Source: Melieria omissa | Lineage: Eukaryota > Arthropoda > Insecta > Diptera > Ulidiidae | Assembly (NCBI GenBank): GCA_963971225.1 | Contig: OZ020269.1 | Coordinates: 41,437,264-41,501,263, forward strand | DNA: 64,000 nucleotides | Direction of reading: 5' to 3' | Shown: piece after piece, positions 1 through 11,224 of the stretch | How positions within the stretch are numbered: position 1 is the first letter of the stretch | Layout: every line of letters begins with the position of its first letter | Translations under genes and position numbers: made by a program | Notes under the pieces: model-generated | What the model saw: the letters and a program-made list of their open reading frames with translations, nothing else | Told to the model about the DNA's origin: nothing | The model's database searches: none

Positions 1-427
1 TCAAGGCTCTGAGATTCTACAAAGTGTCCTCGAAACTGGTTTTGGAGTGCCTTGAGAAGCTGAATGAACTTGGCCGTTACAATAAGGTCTGGGTAATTTG
101 GGTTCCGGGCCACACCGGCATTGAAGGGAACGAACGGGCTGACGAGCTAGCAAGGAGGAGAGCTTCCACACCCTTTGTCATCGCAGAACCTTTTTGTGGG
201 TTGGGAAAAGGAGCTTCCTCCATCCTATTGAGAAAGGACGAGACAACCAGAAGAAATCAATGTTGGAAAAATCATCCAGGTCTAGAGCATTCGAAGCTGA
301 CTCTCGGGTCCTACAATAGAAAACGATTCGAGAAATGTATGATCTTATAAAAAAATAATGTAAGGATTATCACGGGAATGCTTACATGGCATTGTAGATT
401 GAATTACCATCTAGCTAGGAATCCGTG
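1..427 (+). pseudogene. LINE RNase H tail, R1/LOA-like (fragment)
   Basis: The reading frame is open from the window edge and contains the stretch WVPGHTGIEGNERADELA. This is the hallmark of the RNase H domain at the 3' end of LINE open reading frame 2, where it removes RNA from the RNA-DNA hybrid during reverse transcription. The same frame, after a TAA at 348-350, continues with LTWHCRLNYHLAR, matching the usual 'LTGHCRLNYHL' segment after RNase H in R1/LOA-type elements, and ends at a TGA near 427. The reverse transcriptase would lie to the left of the window. Two stops and loss of residues show it is dead. The clade is inferred from memory of related proteins. Confidence 0.75.
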
Positions 428-1736
428 AAAACGGGTAATGCAGGTTCTGATTGTAGGAAAACAATATATACCTACCTATGCATAAAAGAAAGAAGCACCT
501 GGGGGACCATCTCATATCGGGTACAGACTGGGTATCCAGAGGTTTGGACAAATCTATAAGGGATTGCTATCGTAGCAATCTGTCGCTACAACTGCTTCCG
601 AAAACATTGCGAAAGTTCAAAATTGGATACGATGACAAATTTACACCTAAAATGCTATGAATAGTGAACTCCACTACTATACCACTAACTAGGTATACAG
701 TAGTACCTAACAAAATAAAAAATATTTCAATAGATGGTTTAAAATCCCGTATTCATGGCCTAAAACAAAATTATATGGATGTGCAAGGTTTAAATAAAGA
801 ACATACAACAGGGCGTCCATAGTACCACAAAGTGGTGGACTAACTATGAATGAAATTGGCACAATCCTACCATTTACAACAATTGATGCGGTCCTGCAAA
901 TGGAGGAAAAACTCTCCACACCGCTCTATGCTGAGTCGATGATAATTGCAAATACAACTTTCAAGAAAAATTATTAATATTTTTGTTCTTTTAGATGACA
1001 TACATAAAACTAAAAGGCAGTTCAGAGGACTTCGACTGAGTATTCCGACAAATCTTCACCGATGAAGTCTTCCTGTGGTACAATTGGGATGGAAGGTGGT
1101 GCAAGCGGGCACAGGGGAAGCTATTTATAGTGGACACAATTTTGTTTGGTAAGTTACACCAAAGACAATTAAACTCTAAGATGTCTCACGTTCATTCAAA
1201 TAAGTGGCGCTTCAAAAATTTGCCGTTGTTTTTTCAACAAAGCCACGTGAGAGTGCAGCGCACATTTCGCGGTATTTCTCCACATCCGGAGAGCAACGAC
1301 GAAGCCACACAAGCAACTCTCTCTGTTTGCAGTCGGCAGACTCTTGTGTTGATTTTTTTGGTGGTTGATTACTTTAATAAGTAGCGCACACGGGACGGGA
1401 ACGTTTGGGAATGCAAACCCCTCAAATACCAAAATTATTAGTGAAATATCCCTCCAAAAAGAAGTCCTGCCTGCGCCACTGACTTCAAGCCATGTTAAGT
1501 GAGCAATTTTGCTTTTGCTTAGCAGCAGTGATGGAATTTGGGCCCAAGTGTATCGTATCAAACATCAGCATAGGAGTGTACCGTATTCAAGAAAATTTTA
1601 TCAATTTTTTTCCAAGCTCTCAAAGGCAACTTTAATAACATCGTTATTAAAAAACAATTCAAAAGTTTTATTCGAAATTAAAATGTGTATTTAACAACAC
1701 CTGAAATTCACTTCTAATTTAAACAAGAAAAATATA
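428..1736. other. No gene recognised
   Basis: AT-rich sequence with only short, unconvincing open frames on both strands. The first 200 bases may be LINE 3' untranslated sequence. I see no terminal repeats, target duplications or RNA gene. Confidence 0.4.
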
Positions 1737-1738
1737 TA

Positions 1739-2648
1739 CCTTGTGACCGAAAAGTGTCCGGAAATTTTAAATAAAACGCAAAATTCTTAATCTTCATCAA
1801 TATTTATTTTATCTCCTTCAAAATATGCTCCATTAGAAGCGACACACATATGCCAACGTTTCTTCCAATCATCAAAACATTTTTTGAGTTCCCTCTGCGA
1901 ATTCTGTTGTACGTCTTCTATGGATTCAAAACGCGTTCCTCTGAGTGGTAATTTGAGTTGGGAAACAGGAAAAAGTCACACGGTGCAACATCAGGTGAAT
2001 ACGGTGGCTGTTCGATGGTATTTATTGAATGTTTGGCCTTAAAATCGTTGACAATGTTGGATCGGTGCGAGGGAGCATTATCGTCATGAAAATCCATGAA
2101 TTATCCTTCCACAATTGAGGCCGTTTACGGCCTCGCAAACGTCTTAAAACAGTCAAATAATAGTCTTTACGGACTGTTTGTCCTTCAGGGACGAATTCAT
2201 GATGCACCACACCACGAATATCGAAGAAAACAATCAGCATTACCTTGATTTTCGAGCGACTTTGGCGTGGTGTTTTCGGTTTCGGCTCGTCTTTTCCTCT
2301 CCATTCCGATGATTGTTGGCTTGTTTGCATGTCGTACTCGTAGACCCATGTCTCGTCACCAGTTATGATGCGTTCCATGAAAGTTGGATCGGAATTGGCA
2401 CGATCAAGCACGTCCAAAGAGACCTGTTCACGGTACTCATTTTGAAGAAAATTCTCAACAAAATCGCAACGCACTACTGAGGTGAACTGGTTTCAACAGC
2501 TGCCGTAAACAAACTGTCTGACAGATCGCGCTCATTTTTGGCATAGTAATTAAGGACAGTGCTACCAACCTACAGAAACTTAAAATATCGAAATTAAACA
2601 GCGCGCGAATTTTAAATGAGAATTTCCGGAAACTTTTCGGTCACAATG
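1739..2648 (-). mobile_element. mariner-like element, internally deleted
   Basis: Both ends carry an imperfect inverted repeat, TTGTGACCGAAAAG on the left and its complement at 2633-2646. They are flanked by TA at 1737-1738 and 2649-2650, the target duplication of Tc1/mariner transposons. Length is 910 bp against about 1.3 kb for an intact mariner; the missing part is the N-terminal half of the transposase. The element encodes a broken transposase on the minus strand. Confidence 0.8.
1787..2544 (-). pseudogene. mariner transposase (decayed)
   Basis: Minus-strand frames match the catalytic domain of mariner transposases, the cut-and-paste enzymes that act at TA sites. Visible landmarks in order are IITGDETWVYEYD (first catalytic Asp), KIKVMLIVFFDIRG, VVHHEFVPEGQTV, and RPQLWKDNSWI, the approach to the second Asp. 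After that the frame shifts. A further segment ends in WKKRWHMCVASNGAYFEG and a TAA at 1787-1789, the typical C terminus. A possible ATG lies at 2544, but the helix-turn-helix region is deleted. At least one frameshift near 2100 and stops make it non-functional. Confidence 0.85.
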
Positions 2649-2650
2649 TA

Positions 2651-3782
2651 TATACATTATTCTAAATAAGAATCATTCTTAAAATCATAACAACATCTTT
2701 TACTGGCTTTCATGAAATCTTTTTTTGTATTAAGGAAAAGGCAATGCTTACTTGTAAACGGTTTCGTAACTTGCTTCTGACTGGCTGAAGAGTGGGGAAT
2801 CGATGAAATACCTTTAACAACTCTTAAAATGTTTTTGAAAAGAGGCTCGTTTAATTAATTTTTTAGGCAAGAAAATCTTTGCCCAAAATTCAGTTATACC
2901 AACATTTGAAAAAATTCTCATTGTTAACTTCTTCGAGATATTTAATCTCTTTGGGGAAAAAGCGTGGAAACAATTGGTAGAACAGTATTTGTTTTCCCCA
3001 GTAAGACATGCTCGGGTGAAAACTTTGGCAGAAAGTTTTATATTTCATCATAAAAGTTAACTCTTTTTCTTAAAGAGTTAAGAAATTGTATGTAAAACTC
3101 ACGACTATTCCTTTAAACTTTGAAAAATGTTGATCAGATATAACCCCTGATATAATCTACTCCAACTACACAACACATCACCCACAGGTAATTGATCTTC
3201 AAATAAATTTATGTCTTTTATATCTTTGCAATCAATTACTTCTTTTTCAAAAAATGTCTTGCTAAATGGTGAAATTAAAATGCACTTCTTAAAAGAAATG
3301 TGTGAATTTGTGCGTCTTCCGATTGCATTGACGATGGTAATATGACAAAAACTATACATGACTAGTTAGAGGTGTTAAGCTACTTATGTCACTAATTTTC
3401 ATTTTAAAGTTGCCACACAATTTGCAAATTATTTTTTTTTTATTTTTAATGCTAGAGGCAATAAAAAGTTTTCTTTTGGTTACTCGACCAGTGTGTACCA
3501 AAAACATGGCCTGTGTACCAACGTACAACTTTTTAAACTGTGATTGTATCAAAGAAGTACAATAGTATCAAGATTTCCATCACTGCTTGGCAGCGATCAG
3601 AACCGTTCTGCTTTGTATGAGCAAAATAGAGAGCGTTAATATTATTACGCTCTCACTTTACCGACGCACAGTGTGCGAAATGGTCAATCTATCGTAGTGA
3701 AATTTTGTACAGATACTGCTGGTATTTCACCTGAGAACTGATATGCATATGGGTATGGTCCGCCTACCCTACTTTCAAGTAG
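2651..3782. other. No gene recognised
   Basis: AT-rich DNA with no open frame that I can match to a family. No terminal repeats or RNA genes were seen. Confidence 0.4.
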
Positions 3783-4640
3783 GGTTGCTATCTATATATA
3801 TATAAAAGAAAGTGGATGTATGTGTGTAAGCGCATCGCGCTCAAACGGACCGGCCGATTTCCATGGAGTTGTTTTTGTTGAATTAGTATTGAGTCAGTTC
3901 AGGTTCGTGCGAAAAGAAATTTCCGGAAAATCTATTGGAAAAGTCGGAAAATCCCTGCCATGTTGCCGTGAATTCTGAAAATTTTCAGACGATAACTTTG
4001 GAACCATTAGTCAACCATCAATGAAATTCACTAAGATGTTACTATTACGTCATGTCCTTCGGCAGGGTGAATGGGGCGAGTATTGGACGAGGGGGCGTGG
4101 CACCACCCATACAAGCCAAACCTTAATAATGGAATATCTTCGAAATTGTAAGGTGCACAGCATTGAAATTTAGTATGGCGTCGTCCCATAGATGAGTTAT
4201 TCTACTGGTAAGATTTAATGGGCGTTGGACAAAGGGCGTGGCACATTTTAGTGACCCAAATATTTCGCTGAACTATAAGTCGCTCAGCAATGAAACTTAC
4301 GAACCCACCATTTTCTCTTTCGACAGAGGGCATTGAATAAGTGGCAGGTTCTGAATAAGAGGGCATGGCACCGCCCACATAATTTAAATCTGGTTCAAGC
4401 GCAGTCCATTTCTTTACTGAAACTAATAGTCAAGAGACTAATAGTCAATGCCCATTTGAGCGTGCACCAGTATAACATGATGAGACAGCAGCTGAAGGGT
4501 ATAAACTTAAACGTTTATCCATCCTACAATCTTGTTAAGAAGGCAAAACAAGAATGTTACCCACCACAAGGCAATATTATTTCGATACAGAATTACTATT
4601 TTAATGTTTAATCAATTATTAATAATGTTCAATCAATTGA
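3783..4640 (+). repeat. Dispersed repeat shared with the Transib-like elements (copy 3)
   Basis: Begins near a (TA)n run and continues with a block also present at 30755-31360 (+) and, inverted, at 21640-22195. Shared landmarks are 'gttcaggttcgtgcgaaaag', 'tctattggaaaagtcggaaa' and several degenerate sub-repeats with the core GGGCGTGGCAC. All three copies stop resembling one another just after 'gcgcagtc'. In the other two places the block lies inside a Transib-like element. Here no terminal repeat is visible, so it is a relic or an independent insertion. The TCTATATAT start would also fit a Helitron, but no CTRR end with hairpin was found. Confidence 0.6.
4333..4611 (+). pseudogene. Transposase-like N-terminal fragment (Transib?)
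   Basis: An open frame of 92 codons. Its second half, with a YNMMRQQ stretch then NVYPSYNLVKKAKQECYPP, resembles a motif I remember from N-terminal regions of insect RAG1-like Transib transposases (a polar helix, then YPSY and an AK-EC-P stretch). The first half is non-coding repeat that happens to be open. The neighbouring block occurs inside two Transib-like elements in this window, which supports the link. No catalytic domain is present. The family call rests on memory only. Confidence 0.35.
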
Positions 4641-5052
4641 ATCACTCACTGTAATCAATGAAATTGAAATAATATATCACTCAAAGCGCGGGTAGCGTGG
4701 AGAGAAACTTTGTATGAGTGGGGAAAATATGGGCAGCCAAATTTAACTGAATCTTCAAAAACATGAACCAAAGCAGTTATTAAGAGACATTTTAATAGTA
4801 TAAACAGAACCAAGTCGTCGGCGAATTTATACGCACCGAAAAATTACGCAGTGCGTCAGTCGTCGTGAAAATACGCACAGTAAAACGGAATGATGCGACA
4901 TTCGCATCAGCTATTATTTCTGCAAACACGGCAAACACACAATTGCCTTTTATTTTGAGTGAATGAAATCAAAATGAATTCGATAAGTCGAGAAAACGAG
5001 CATATGGGTACGTCGTTATTGTTGTCCTTTGAGGGCGGTTAATCTGAATGTG
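4641..5052. other. No gene recognised
   Basis: AT-rich DNA between repeats; nothing supported. Confidence 0.4.
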
Positions 5053-5054
5053 TA

Positions 5055-5588
5055 CCAGGTATGCGCCTATGAAACCGGTAACGACATCTAGCGGTAAATA
5101 GCCGAATATTTATAAACTTCGGAACCGTACCAAATGTCATGTTTACTTCTTCTGTCATATGTCAACAATATTCAGTTCACAATTTCTCAAGTTTCATCCA
5201 ACAACGCACCATCATTTTCCTCGATGACAACGCACCACCACACCGCACTAGAGCCACCAAAGAATTGGTTGCATCGTACAACTGGGAAGCTCTTGCTCAT
5301 GCGGCTTACTCACCAGACTTGGCGCCTTCGGATTATCACATGTTCGCATCGATGGGCCACGCATTACCGGAACAGCGCTTCAATTCTCACGCAGAAGCCA
5401 AAAAATGGATCGATGATTGGTTTCAGGCAAAAGACGAAACATTTTTTTGGCGAGGCATCCATAAATTGCCTGAGAGATGGGAAAAATGTGTAGCTAGCGA
5501 TGGCCATTACTTTGAAGAATAAAATTGTAATCATTTCCTCACAATAAACGTGTTTTTTCAAAAATAATTACCGGTTTCGCATACCTGG
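5055..5588 (+). mobile_element. mariner-like element, short deletion derivative
   Basis: Inverted ends ACCAGGTATGCG (left) and CGCATACCTGGT (right), with AAACCGGTAA following inside, are flanked by TA at 5053-5054 and 5589-5590. The element is 534 bp and keeps only the C-terminal part of the transposase. It lies just 5' of the Rpi tandem array, which begins about 50 bp to the right. Confidence 0.8.
5139..5522 (+). pseudogene. mariner transposase C-terminal fragment
   Basis: From about 5205 the frame reads IIFLDDNAPPH (second catalytic Asp), then AYSPDLAPSDYHMF (third Asp of the D,D34D triad), then the usual C-terminal WIDDWF, FFWRGIHKLPERWEKCVASD and a TAA at 5520-5522. The DNA-binding domain and the first catalytic Asp are deleted, and the first 20 or so codons are not transposase. 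It cannot be catalytically active. The open state of the remaining frame suggests it is younger than the mariner at 1.7 kb. Confidence 0.85.
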
Positions 5589-5855
5589 TATATAGGTTAC
5601 AGACAATCACGATGTGGTCACAAACTATTTCTCGCGCGGCAAGAAACAAGGTCTGCTGTCATTATTCAATTACGCCAAGGAAAGTCTGCTGCCGACGCGC
5701 AGCAAGAAGTCCTTCTGAAGGTGCAATGCAACACTTACTCGCTCGAGAACCGCTGGCGAGATTCATTGGACCGCGCGATTAAAAGCAATTTGTATTAAGA
5801 CACATACCTGGCTAAGGATTTATTTATTATTATTTTTTTGTAATAAGCAGCGTGT

Positions 5856-6657
5856 TTACAAAACAAACATGAGATTCGAATACAGACCACCACAGATACC
5901 AAAATACGCCTTCGTTGCCATATCCACGAACAAACCTGTCTCGACCACGCCCGGTTTGAGCAGAAAATCTTCATTCACCGCCTTCCAGTCGTAAACCGTT
6001 GTCGGCTCAAAGTGCCAGTCAAGTATGAAGTTGCCATTGTCCGTGACGCACGGCCCCGCCTTGGCTACCGCCATGCATGGCCGCAATGCGCTGCCTTATT
6101 GGCACATATGCCATGGGCACCACCTCGATCGGAATCCCCTTCTTGTACTGTTCGCCCAGGCGCTGCGAGTTCTTGGTGTAGTCCGCTACGACAATAAGCT
6201 GCTTCGCGCAGGCGGCCACTATTTTCTCCTGAAGCAGACAGCCGCCGCCGTCCTTGATCAGTACCATGTCGCTATCGACCTCATCGGCGCCATCGGTGGC
6301 CACGGCCAGCTTTGGATGCCGGTCCAGATCGCCCAGCTGCAGCTGATGCTCGACAATCGGCTGATGCGCCTGAAAGCTAGTGGGCACGCACACCACCTCC
6401 AGTCCCTCGGAGCGCACCCGCTCTGCCAGGCGCTCGACGGCAAATACTACCGGGACACTAACGGGCGTATTGTCATATGCGCCAACTTGATTTGTCCAGG
6501 CGACGACTTTTGCTACTCTCGGGGCAGCAATATTAGCCAAATTCCTTCACGGCAGCACAAAACCGGTTCCACCTGCAACTCTAATCAGAAGCGCAACTGC
6601 CAGTGCGAGCACGATTTCTTTCGCTGCTCGGTCAATTAGGAGCTCCGTCTTGTCCAT
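5856..6657 (-). pseudogene. Rpi: Ribose-5-phosphate isomerase A pseudogene, copy 1
   Basis: Minus-strand translation matches insect Rpi, which interconverts ribose-5-phosphate and ribulose-5-phosphate in the pentose phosphate pathway. Recognisable blocks are FAVERLAERVRSEGLEV, VCVPTSFQA, VATDGADEVDSDMVLIKDGG, CLLQEKIVA, YKKGIPIEVVPMAYVPI, then in another frame VAKAGPCVTDNGNFILDW and VVETGLFVDMATKAYFG. Damage: a TGA at 6547-6549 after a likely ATG at 6657, loss of the N-terminal GSGST phosphate loop, one Gly to Asp change in the KGGGGC loop, and a frameshift with a small deletion near 6070. No introns are visible, so a retrocopy is possible. Its GC content is far above the flanks. The gene name is by family recognition. 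Confidence 0.9.
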
Positions 6658-6833
6658 TTACTAAAACATACGAAAGGCAAAGACAAAATAGATTATTTGG
6701 CACAATTTTTTATTAAAATTTGAACCGCTTACAACTTTGCAACCTCAAAAAACCACAAATCACAAAATTTTACCACAATTTTTCGTTTGTTTTTTCGTTT
6801 TTCACCGCTGACAGCTGCACAGCTGATTGGTTC

Positions 6834-6917
6834 GCACGACGACTGCGACCAAATTAGAATTTGTTCTATCGTCGGACGACCGGTCGTCGGTCGAATATCG
6901 CAGTCGTCGTCGTTGTG
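6834..6917. repeat. Hairpin with 14-bp central palindrome (unit 1)
   Basis: Outer arms GCACGACGACTGCGA and TCGCAGTCGTCGTCG flank a perfect palindrome GACGACCGGTCGTC at 6875-6888. The sequence lies about 180 bp upstream of the Rpi pseudogene start. It is repeated in units 2 and 3. It may be a small foldback insertion or a former CpG-rich promoter segment; the sequence does not decide. Confidence 0.7.
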
Positions 6918-7356
6918 GGCAATCACATTTACTGCTGTGTGTTTTAAATTTGACACCGTACGTTCGCTGCGTAAAAATCGCACGACGGCTTGGTTGTGTT
7001 TATACTATAAATCGGATACACACGGATACATTTTGTAATCTCAAAGCAAAATCACAACATTTGAAAAATTTGTATATGTCCGAATAAATTGCTCTGTAAC
7101 CACTAATAATATACATAACGATATTCAAGTTTACCTGATAAGGTGGCGAAAAAGGTGCTGATAGCTAATAACAGAGTTTGTATATGCGCGTTCCCCGTGA
7201 TAATCTCGAATTACATCTAAATCACAAGTGACTCACAAATTTGAACAATTTTCTTTTATACAAATAACTGCACATTCGAGATGATCGGTCGCGCGGTGAT
7301 TTTGCCAAACAGAAAATACTACGAGAATCGAATCCCTCAATGTGTTAGCTATTATA

Positions 7357-7975
7357 TAGGGTGTTTTTTTTAGAGGTATAGAACTTCGAATTGAAATAAA
7401 ACACAAGAAAATCGTTTTAATGTCCATTAATTTGGCTTTATTGGAAGGATAATTTTATGCCCTTAATGTTTAAATATGATTTCGGGCATGTGGCCGCCGC
7501 GGCTGGCTCGAATAAAGCCAATTCTACAGGTCCAATTTTTAAAGTTGATGGACAAAGCTCCAATTGCTGTGCACGGTGGCGAATCGATTCATTCGGGTCC
7601 TCTTCAACATTTTGCTCTACAGCGGCAATTGTTTCTTCGGTGCGCACTGTTCGACGTCTCTGCGGATGCGTATTATCACACAGAGTAAACGTAGTGCGAA
7701 AACGACCCATGGTTAACCGATGGATGGACCGAGTTTGCTCTGATGGACGATTATGTCGACCATAAAATGGACGGAGCTTGCGGTAAACTTCGCGAACTGA
7801 ACCATTATTTTCGAAATAAATTTGCACGATTTGCAAGCGTTGTTCTTTTGTCAACCTGTTCATGATGAAATGGCAAACCAAACTGAACATAAATGACATT
7901 AGAGTTGCCAGATTTGACCACAAAATGCCAGTTTTATCTCTATTCGAAAAACAAACCTCTAAAAAAAACACCCTA
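7357..7975 (-). mobile_element. Deleted Tc1/mariner (DUF4817-type), unit 1
   Basis: The 619-bp element has inverted ends TAGGGTGTTTTTTTTAGAGG and TA duplications at 7355-7356 and 7976-7977. Unit 3 of the array preserves the uninterrupted target (TA at 15103-15104), which proves the boundaries. It carries the start and the very end of a transposase gene on the minus strand. Confidence 0.93.
7438..7863 (-). pseudogene. Tc1/mariner transposase, internally deleted (unit 1)
   Basis: The ATG at 7863 starts MNRLTKEQRLQIVQIYFENN, the N-terminal helix-turn-helix (DUF4817) of a common insect IS630/mariner group. GRHNRPSEQT and a second DNA-binding segment RTEETIAAVEQNVEEDPNES follow. After ELCPSTL the frame jumps to sequence from the extreme C terminus, and that part is out of frame relative to the family. 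All three catalytic acidic residues are gone. It can at most encode a DNA-binding remnant. Confidence 0.85.
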
Positions 7976-9392
7976 TATAATTATGAAATTTTATTTTTTT
8001 TGACATTCGAATTATTAAATAAAGTTCCGCTAGATATGCAAAATGCTACACTGTGCGACGCTTGCTTGTTCTCGATAATGAAAATATTGCAAATTCGAAC
8101 TCGCCCTATGCCATTCGGTTGTATGGAAGTCTTATTGTTTAGTCTTTGGTTACACTATTTTCCGGTTTTTTTAATTCATTATAGGTAACATTTAACTGTC
8201 GTTACTTTTTAAAATCCATTTTTATATATTTTTAGATGTTTTCAAGACGAATGAGCGGTCCGCATTTAAACAGACGGCAAAGAAAGTGGTGGAGCACAAC
8301 GCAACGCAAATTCAAAGCCATACCATAATTAAATACTAAAACAAACTTAACTTAATTTTAAAAAGTATTTTAATGGTACAACAACATTGAAATATGTTCA
8401 TATTTATGTTCCTTATGTTTATTTTTAATTGATATTGAAATATTTTCCCTTATGTTTGTTTGGTTTTTTTGTTTATATTGAAATATTCTCATTAAATTCC
8501 TATGCTTGCCTCATTTGCTGTTATTAGCATCAGTTGTTTTCTGTTATGTTTTATTTGTTTTAACTAATAAAATACAATTGAATTCAAACAAATGTAATTG
8601 TTTTTAATTCCATTAACTTATTTGATTACATCTAACCAGTTAAGTAACCGAAAGCTTTAGCAAGTTACTATTTCAGTTATTATTGGGGTGGATATAACCG
8701 TTATAACATTTGGTATGGTACCAATTATATACATAGCTGGTACTGGAAAGAGTGAGCGAGATTATTATCATTTCTTTAAGCTATATGAGTGCAAACGAGA
8801 TGGAAGCTCACACGTATACATGACTTTCGGTTACTTTTTTCCCATCGCTCTTAGGAAACTTAGAAACTGTAGCAGAAAATACAGTGATCGGTTTCTGTCT
8901 GACACGGTGAACTTTGGCTAACATGCATGCGCATGTATTGGTAAATCTAAAAATGCTTATCAATGTGTTGGAGTTTTCGTCAGACAGTTCCCTGTAGGAA
9001 TTCGGACTGGTCCGGATGTAGTTTTTCAACTGGTTGCTTGTCAATCATAGCTGACTTCAGAACCGATTCGTGTCCTTGGAGCAAACTTACCCTTTTAACA
9101 TGGCGACAGTCAATTGTCCTCGTCTGCATCCATTTGCAACTAGTCCAAAGTCAGTCCTAAGCAAAACAGTTTATAAACCAGTTGTTATGCAAGTAGTTTG
9201 GAGACTAGTTTATTATGGGTTAGTTTTCCAACAACTTGAAGTAAATAGGAAAATAAAATAATTTAATTTTTTTAAATTATGTATTTTAAGTTATGTATAA
9301 AATATAATTTAACATTTTCATTAAATAACAAACAAAAACAATTATCACTGTATATGAGATATAATTATCTAATAAAAAATATTATTTAATAA

Positions 9393-9519
9393 CACAGTGC
9401 AACAAATTCAAAAAAAATTTCGAGGGACAAGGTCAAACCCATCTCATTCGATAGAGGATCTCAGTAGATGAAAAAGCGCCAAGGGATTTTTCCCGGAATG
9501 TTCGAGTTTTTTTTTAAAA
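9393..9519 (+). mobile_element. Truncated CACAGTG foldback element at unit 1/unit 2 junction
   Basis: Starts with CACAGTGCAACA after TAA, as in the complete element at 16774-17744, and stops in a poly-T/A run where unit 2 begins. The duplication breakpoint therefore lies inside this element. Confidence 0.85.
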
Positions 9520-9735
9520 CAACAAACAAGGTCTGCCGTCATTATTCAATTACGCCAAGGAAAGTCTGCTGCCGACGCGCAGCAAGAAGTCCTTCTGAAG
9601 GTGCAATGCAACACTTACTCGCTCGAGAACCGCTGGCGAGATTCATTGGACCGCGCGATTAATAGCAATTTGTATTAAGACACATACCTGGCTAAGGATT
9701 TATTTATTATTATTTTTTTGTAATAAGCAGCGTGT

Positions 9736-10537
9736 TTACAAAACAAACATGAGATTCGAATACAGACCACCACAGATACCAAAATACGCCTTCGTTGCCA
9801 TATCCACGAACAAACCTGTCTCGACCACGCCCGGTTTGAGCAGAAAATCTTCATTCACCGCCTTCCAGTCGTAAACCGTTGTCGGCTCAAAGTGCCAGTC
9901 AAGTATGAAGTTGCCATTGTCCGTGACGCACGGCCCCGCCTTGGCTACCGCCATGCATGGCCGCAATGCGCTGCCTTATTGGCACATATGCCATGGGCAC
10001 CACCTCGATCGGAATCCCCTTCTTGTACTGTTCGCCCAGGCGCTGCGAGTTCTTGGTGTAGTCCGCTACGACAATAAGCTGCTTCGCGCAGGCGGCCACT
10101 ATTTTCTCCTGAAGCAGACAGCCGCCGCCGTCCTTGATCAGTACCATGTCGCTATCGACCTCATCGGCGCCATCGGTGGCCACGGCCAGCTTTGGATGCC
10201 GTTCCAGATCGCCCAGCTGCAGCTGATGCTCGACAATCGGCTGATGCGCCTGAAAGCTAGTGGGCACGCACACCACCTCCAGTCCCTCGGAGCGCACCCG
10301 CTCTGCCAGGCGCTCGACGGCAAATACTACCGGGACACTAACGGGCGTATTGTCATATGCGCCAACTTGATTTGTCCAGGCGACGACTTTTGCTACTCTC
10401 GGGGCAGCAATATTAGCCAAATTCCTTCACGGCAGCACAAAACCGGTTCCACCTGCAACTCTAATCAGAAGCGCAACTGCCAGTGCGAGCACGATTTCTT
10501 TCGCTGCTCGGTCAATTAGGAGCTCCGTCTTGTCCAT
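9736..10537 (-). pseudogene. Rpi: Ribose-5-phosphate isomerase A pseudogene, copy 2
   Basis: Same lesions as copy 1: in-frame TGA, missing GSGST loop, frameshift before VAKAGPCVTDN, and Asp for Gly in the GGGGC loop. The gene was therefore already dead when the unit was duplicated. One visible amino-acid difference is GDLER here against GDLDR in copies 1 and 3. Likely start codon at 10537, stop at 9736-9738. Confidence 0.9.
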
Positions 10538-10701
10538 TTACTAAAACATACGAAAGGCAAAGACAAAATAGATTATTTGGCACAATTTTTTATTAAAATT
10601 TGAACCGCTTACAACTTTGCAACCTCAAAAAACCACAAATCACAAAATTTTACCACAATTTTTCGTTTTTCACCGCTGACAGCTGCACAGCTGATTGGTT
10701 C

Positions 10702-10785
10702 GCACGACGACTGCGACCAAATTAGAATTTGTTCTATCGTCGGACGACCGGTCGTCGGTCGAATATCGCAGTCGTCGTCGTTGTG
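10702..10785. repeat. Hairpin with central palindrome (unit 2)
   Basis: Same arms and the same perfect GACGACCGGTCGTC palindrome as in unit 1. Confidence 0.7.
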
Positions 10786-11224
10786 GGCAATCACATTTAC
10801 TGCTGTGTGTTTTAAATTTGACACCGTACGTTCGCTGCGTAAAAATCGCACGACGGCTTGGTTGTGTTTATACTATAAATCGGATACACACGGATACATT
10901 TTGTAATCTCAAAGCAAAATCACAACATTTGAAAAATTTTTATATGTCCGAATAAATTGCTCTGTAACCACTAATAATATACATAACGATATTCAAGTTT
11001 ACCTGATAAGGTGGCGAAAAAGGTGCTGATAGCTAATAACAGAGTTTGTATATGCGCGTTCCCCGTGATAATCTCGAATTACATCTAAATCACAAGTGAC
11101 TCACAAATTTGAACAATTTTCTTTTATACAAATAACTGCACATTCGAGATGATCGGTCGCGCGGTGATTTTGCCAAACAGAAAATACTACGAGAATCGAA
11201 TCCCTCAATGTGTTAGCTATTATA

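Larger units (their letters stand above)
5641..9520. repeat. Tandem array unit 1 (3.88 kb)
   Basis: First of three head-to-tail units. The alignment point 'caaggtctgc' recurs at 5647, 9527 and 13395, giving steps of 3880 and 3868 bp. Unit 1 holds an Rpi pseudogene (-), a hairpin, a deleted Tc1/mariner, about 1.4 kb of AT-rich non-coding DNA (7978-9392) and the first 125 bp of a foldback element, where the unit ends in a poly-T run. It is nearly identical to unit 2; the clearest differences are a 12-bp indel near 6787 and a few substitutions. Confidence 0.93.

Noticed and set aside
3783..3830. Definite Helitron 5' end
   Set aside because: The TCTATATAT start is suggestive only; no Rep/helicase frame or CTRR terminus with hairpin was found.
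6025..6639. 204-codon plus-strand open frame in each Rpi copy
   Set aside because: It lies antisense to a recognisable Rpi sequence and has no motif of its own; its openness follows from GC-rich third positions of Rpi.
5856..6657. Bacterial contamination or horizontal transfer as the source of the GC-rich Rpi
   Set aside because: The translated blocks look like animal Rpi, and the sequence is embedded in fly-type transposons with shared insertions.
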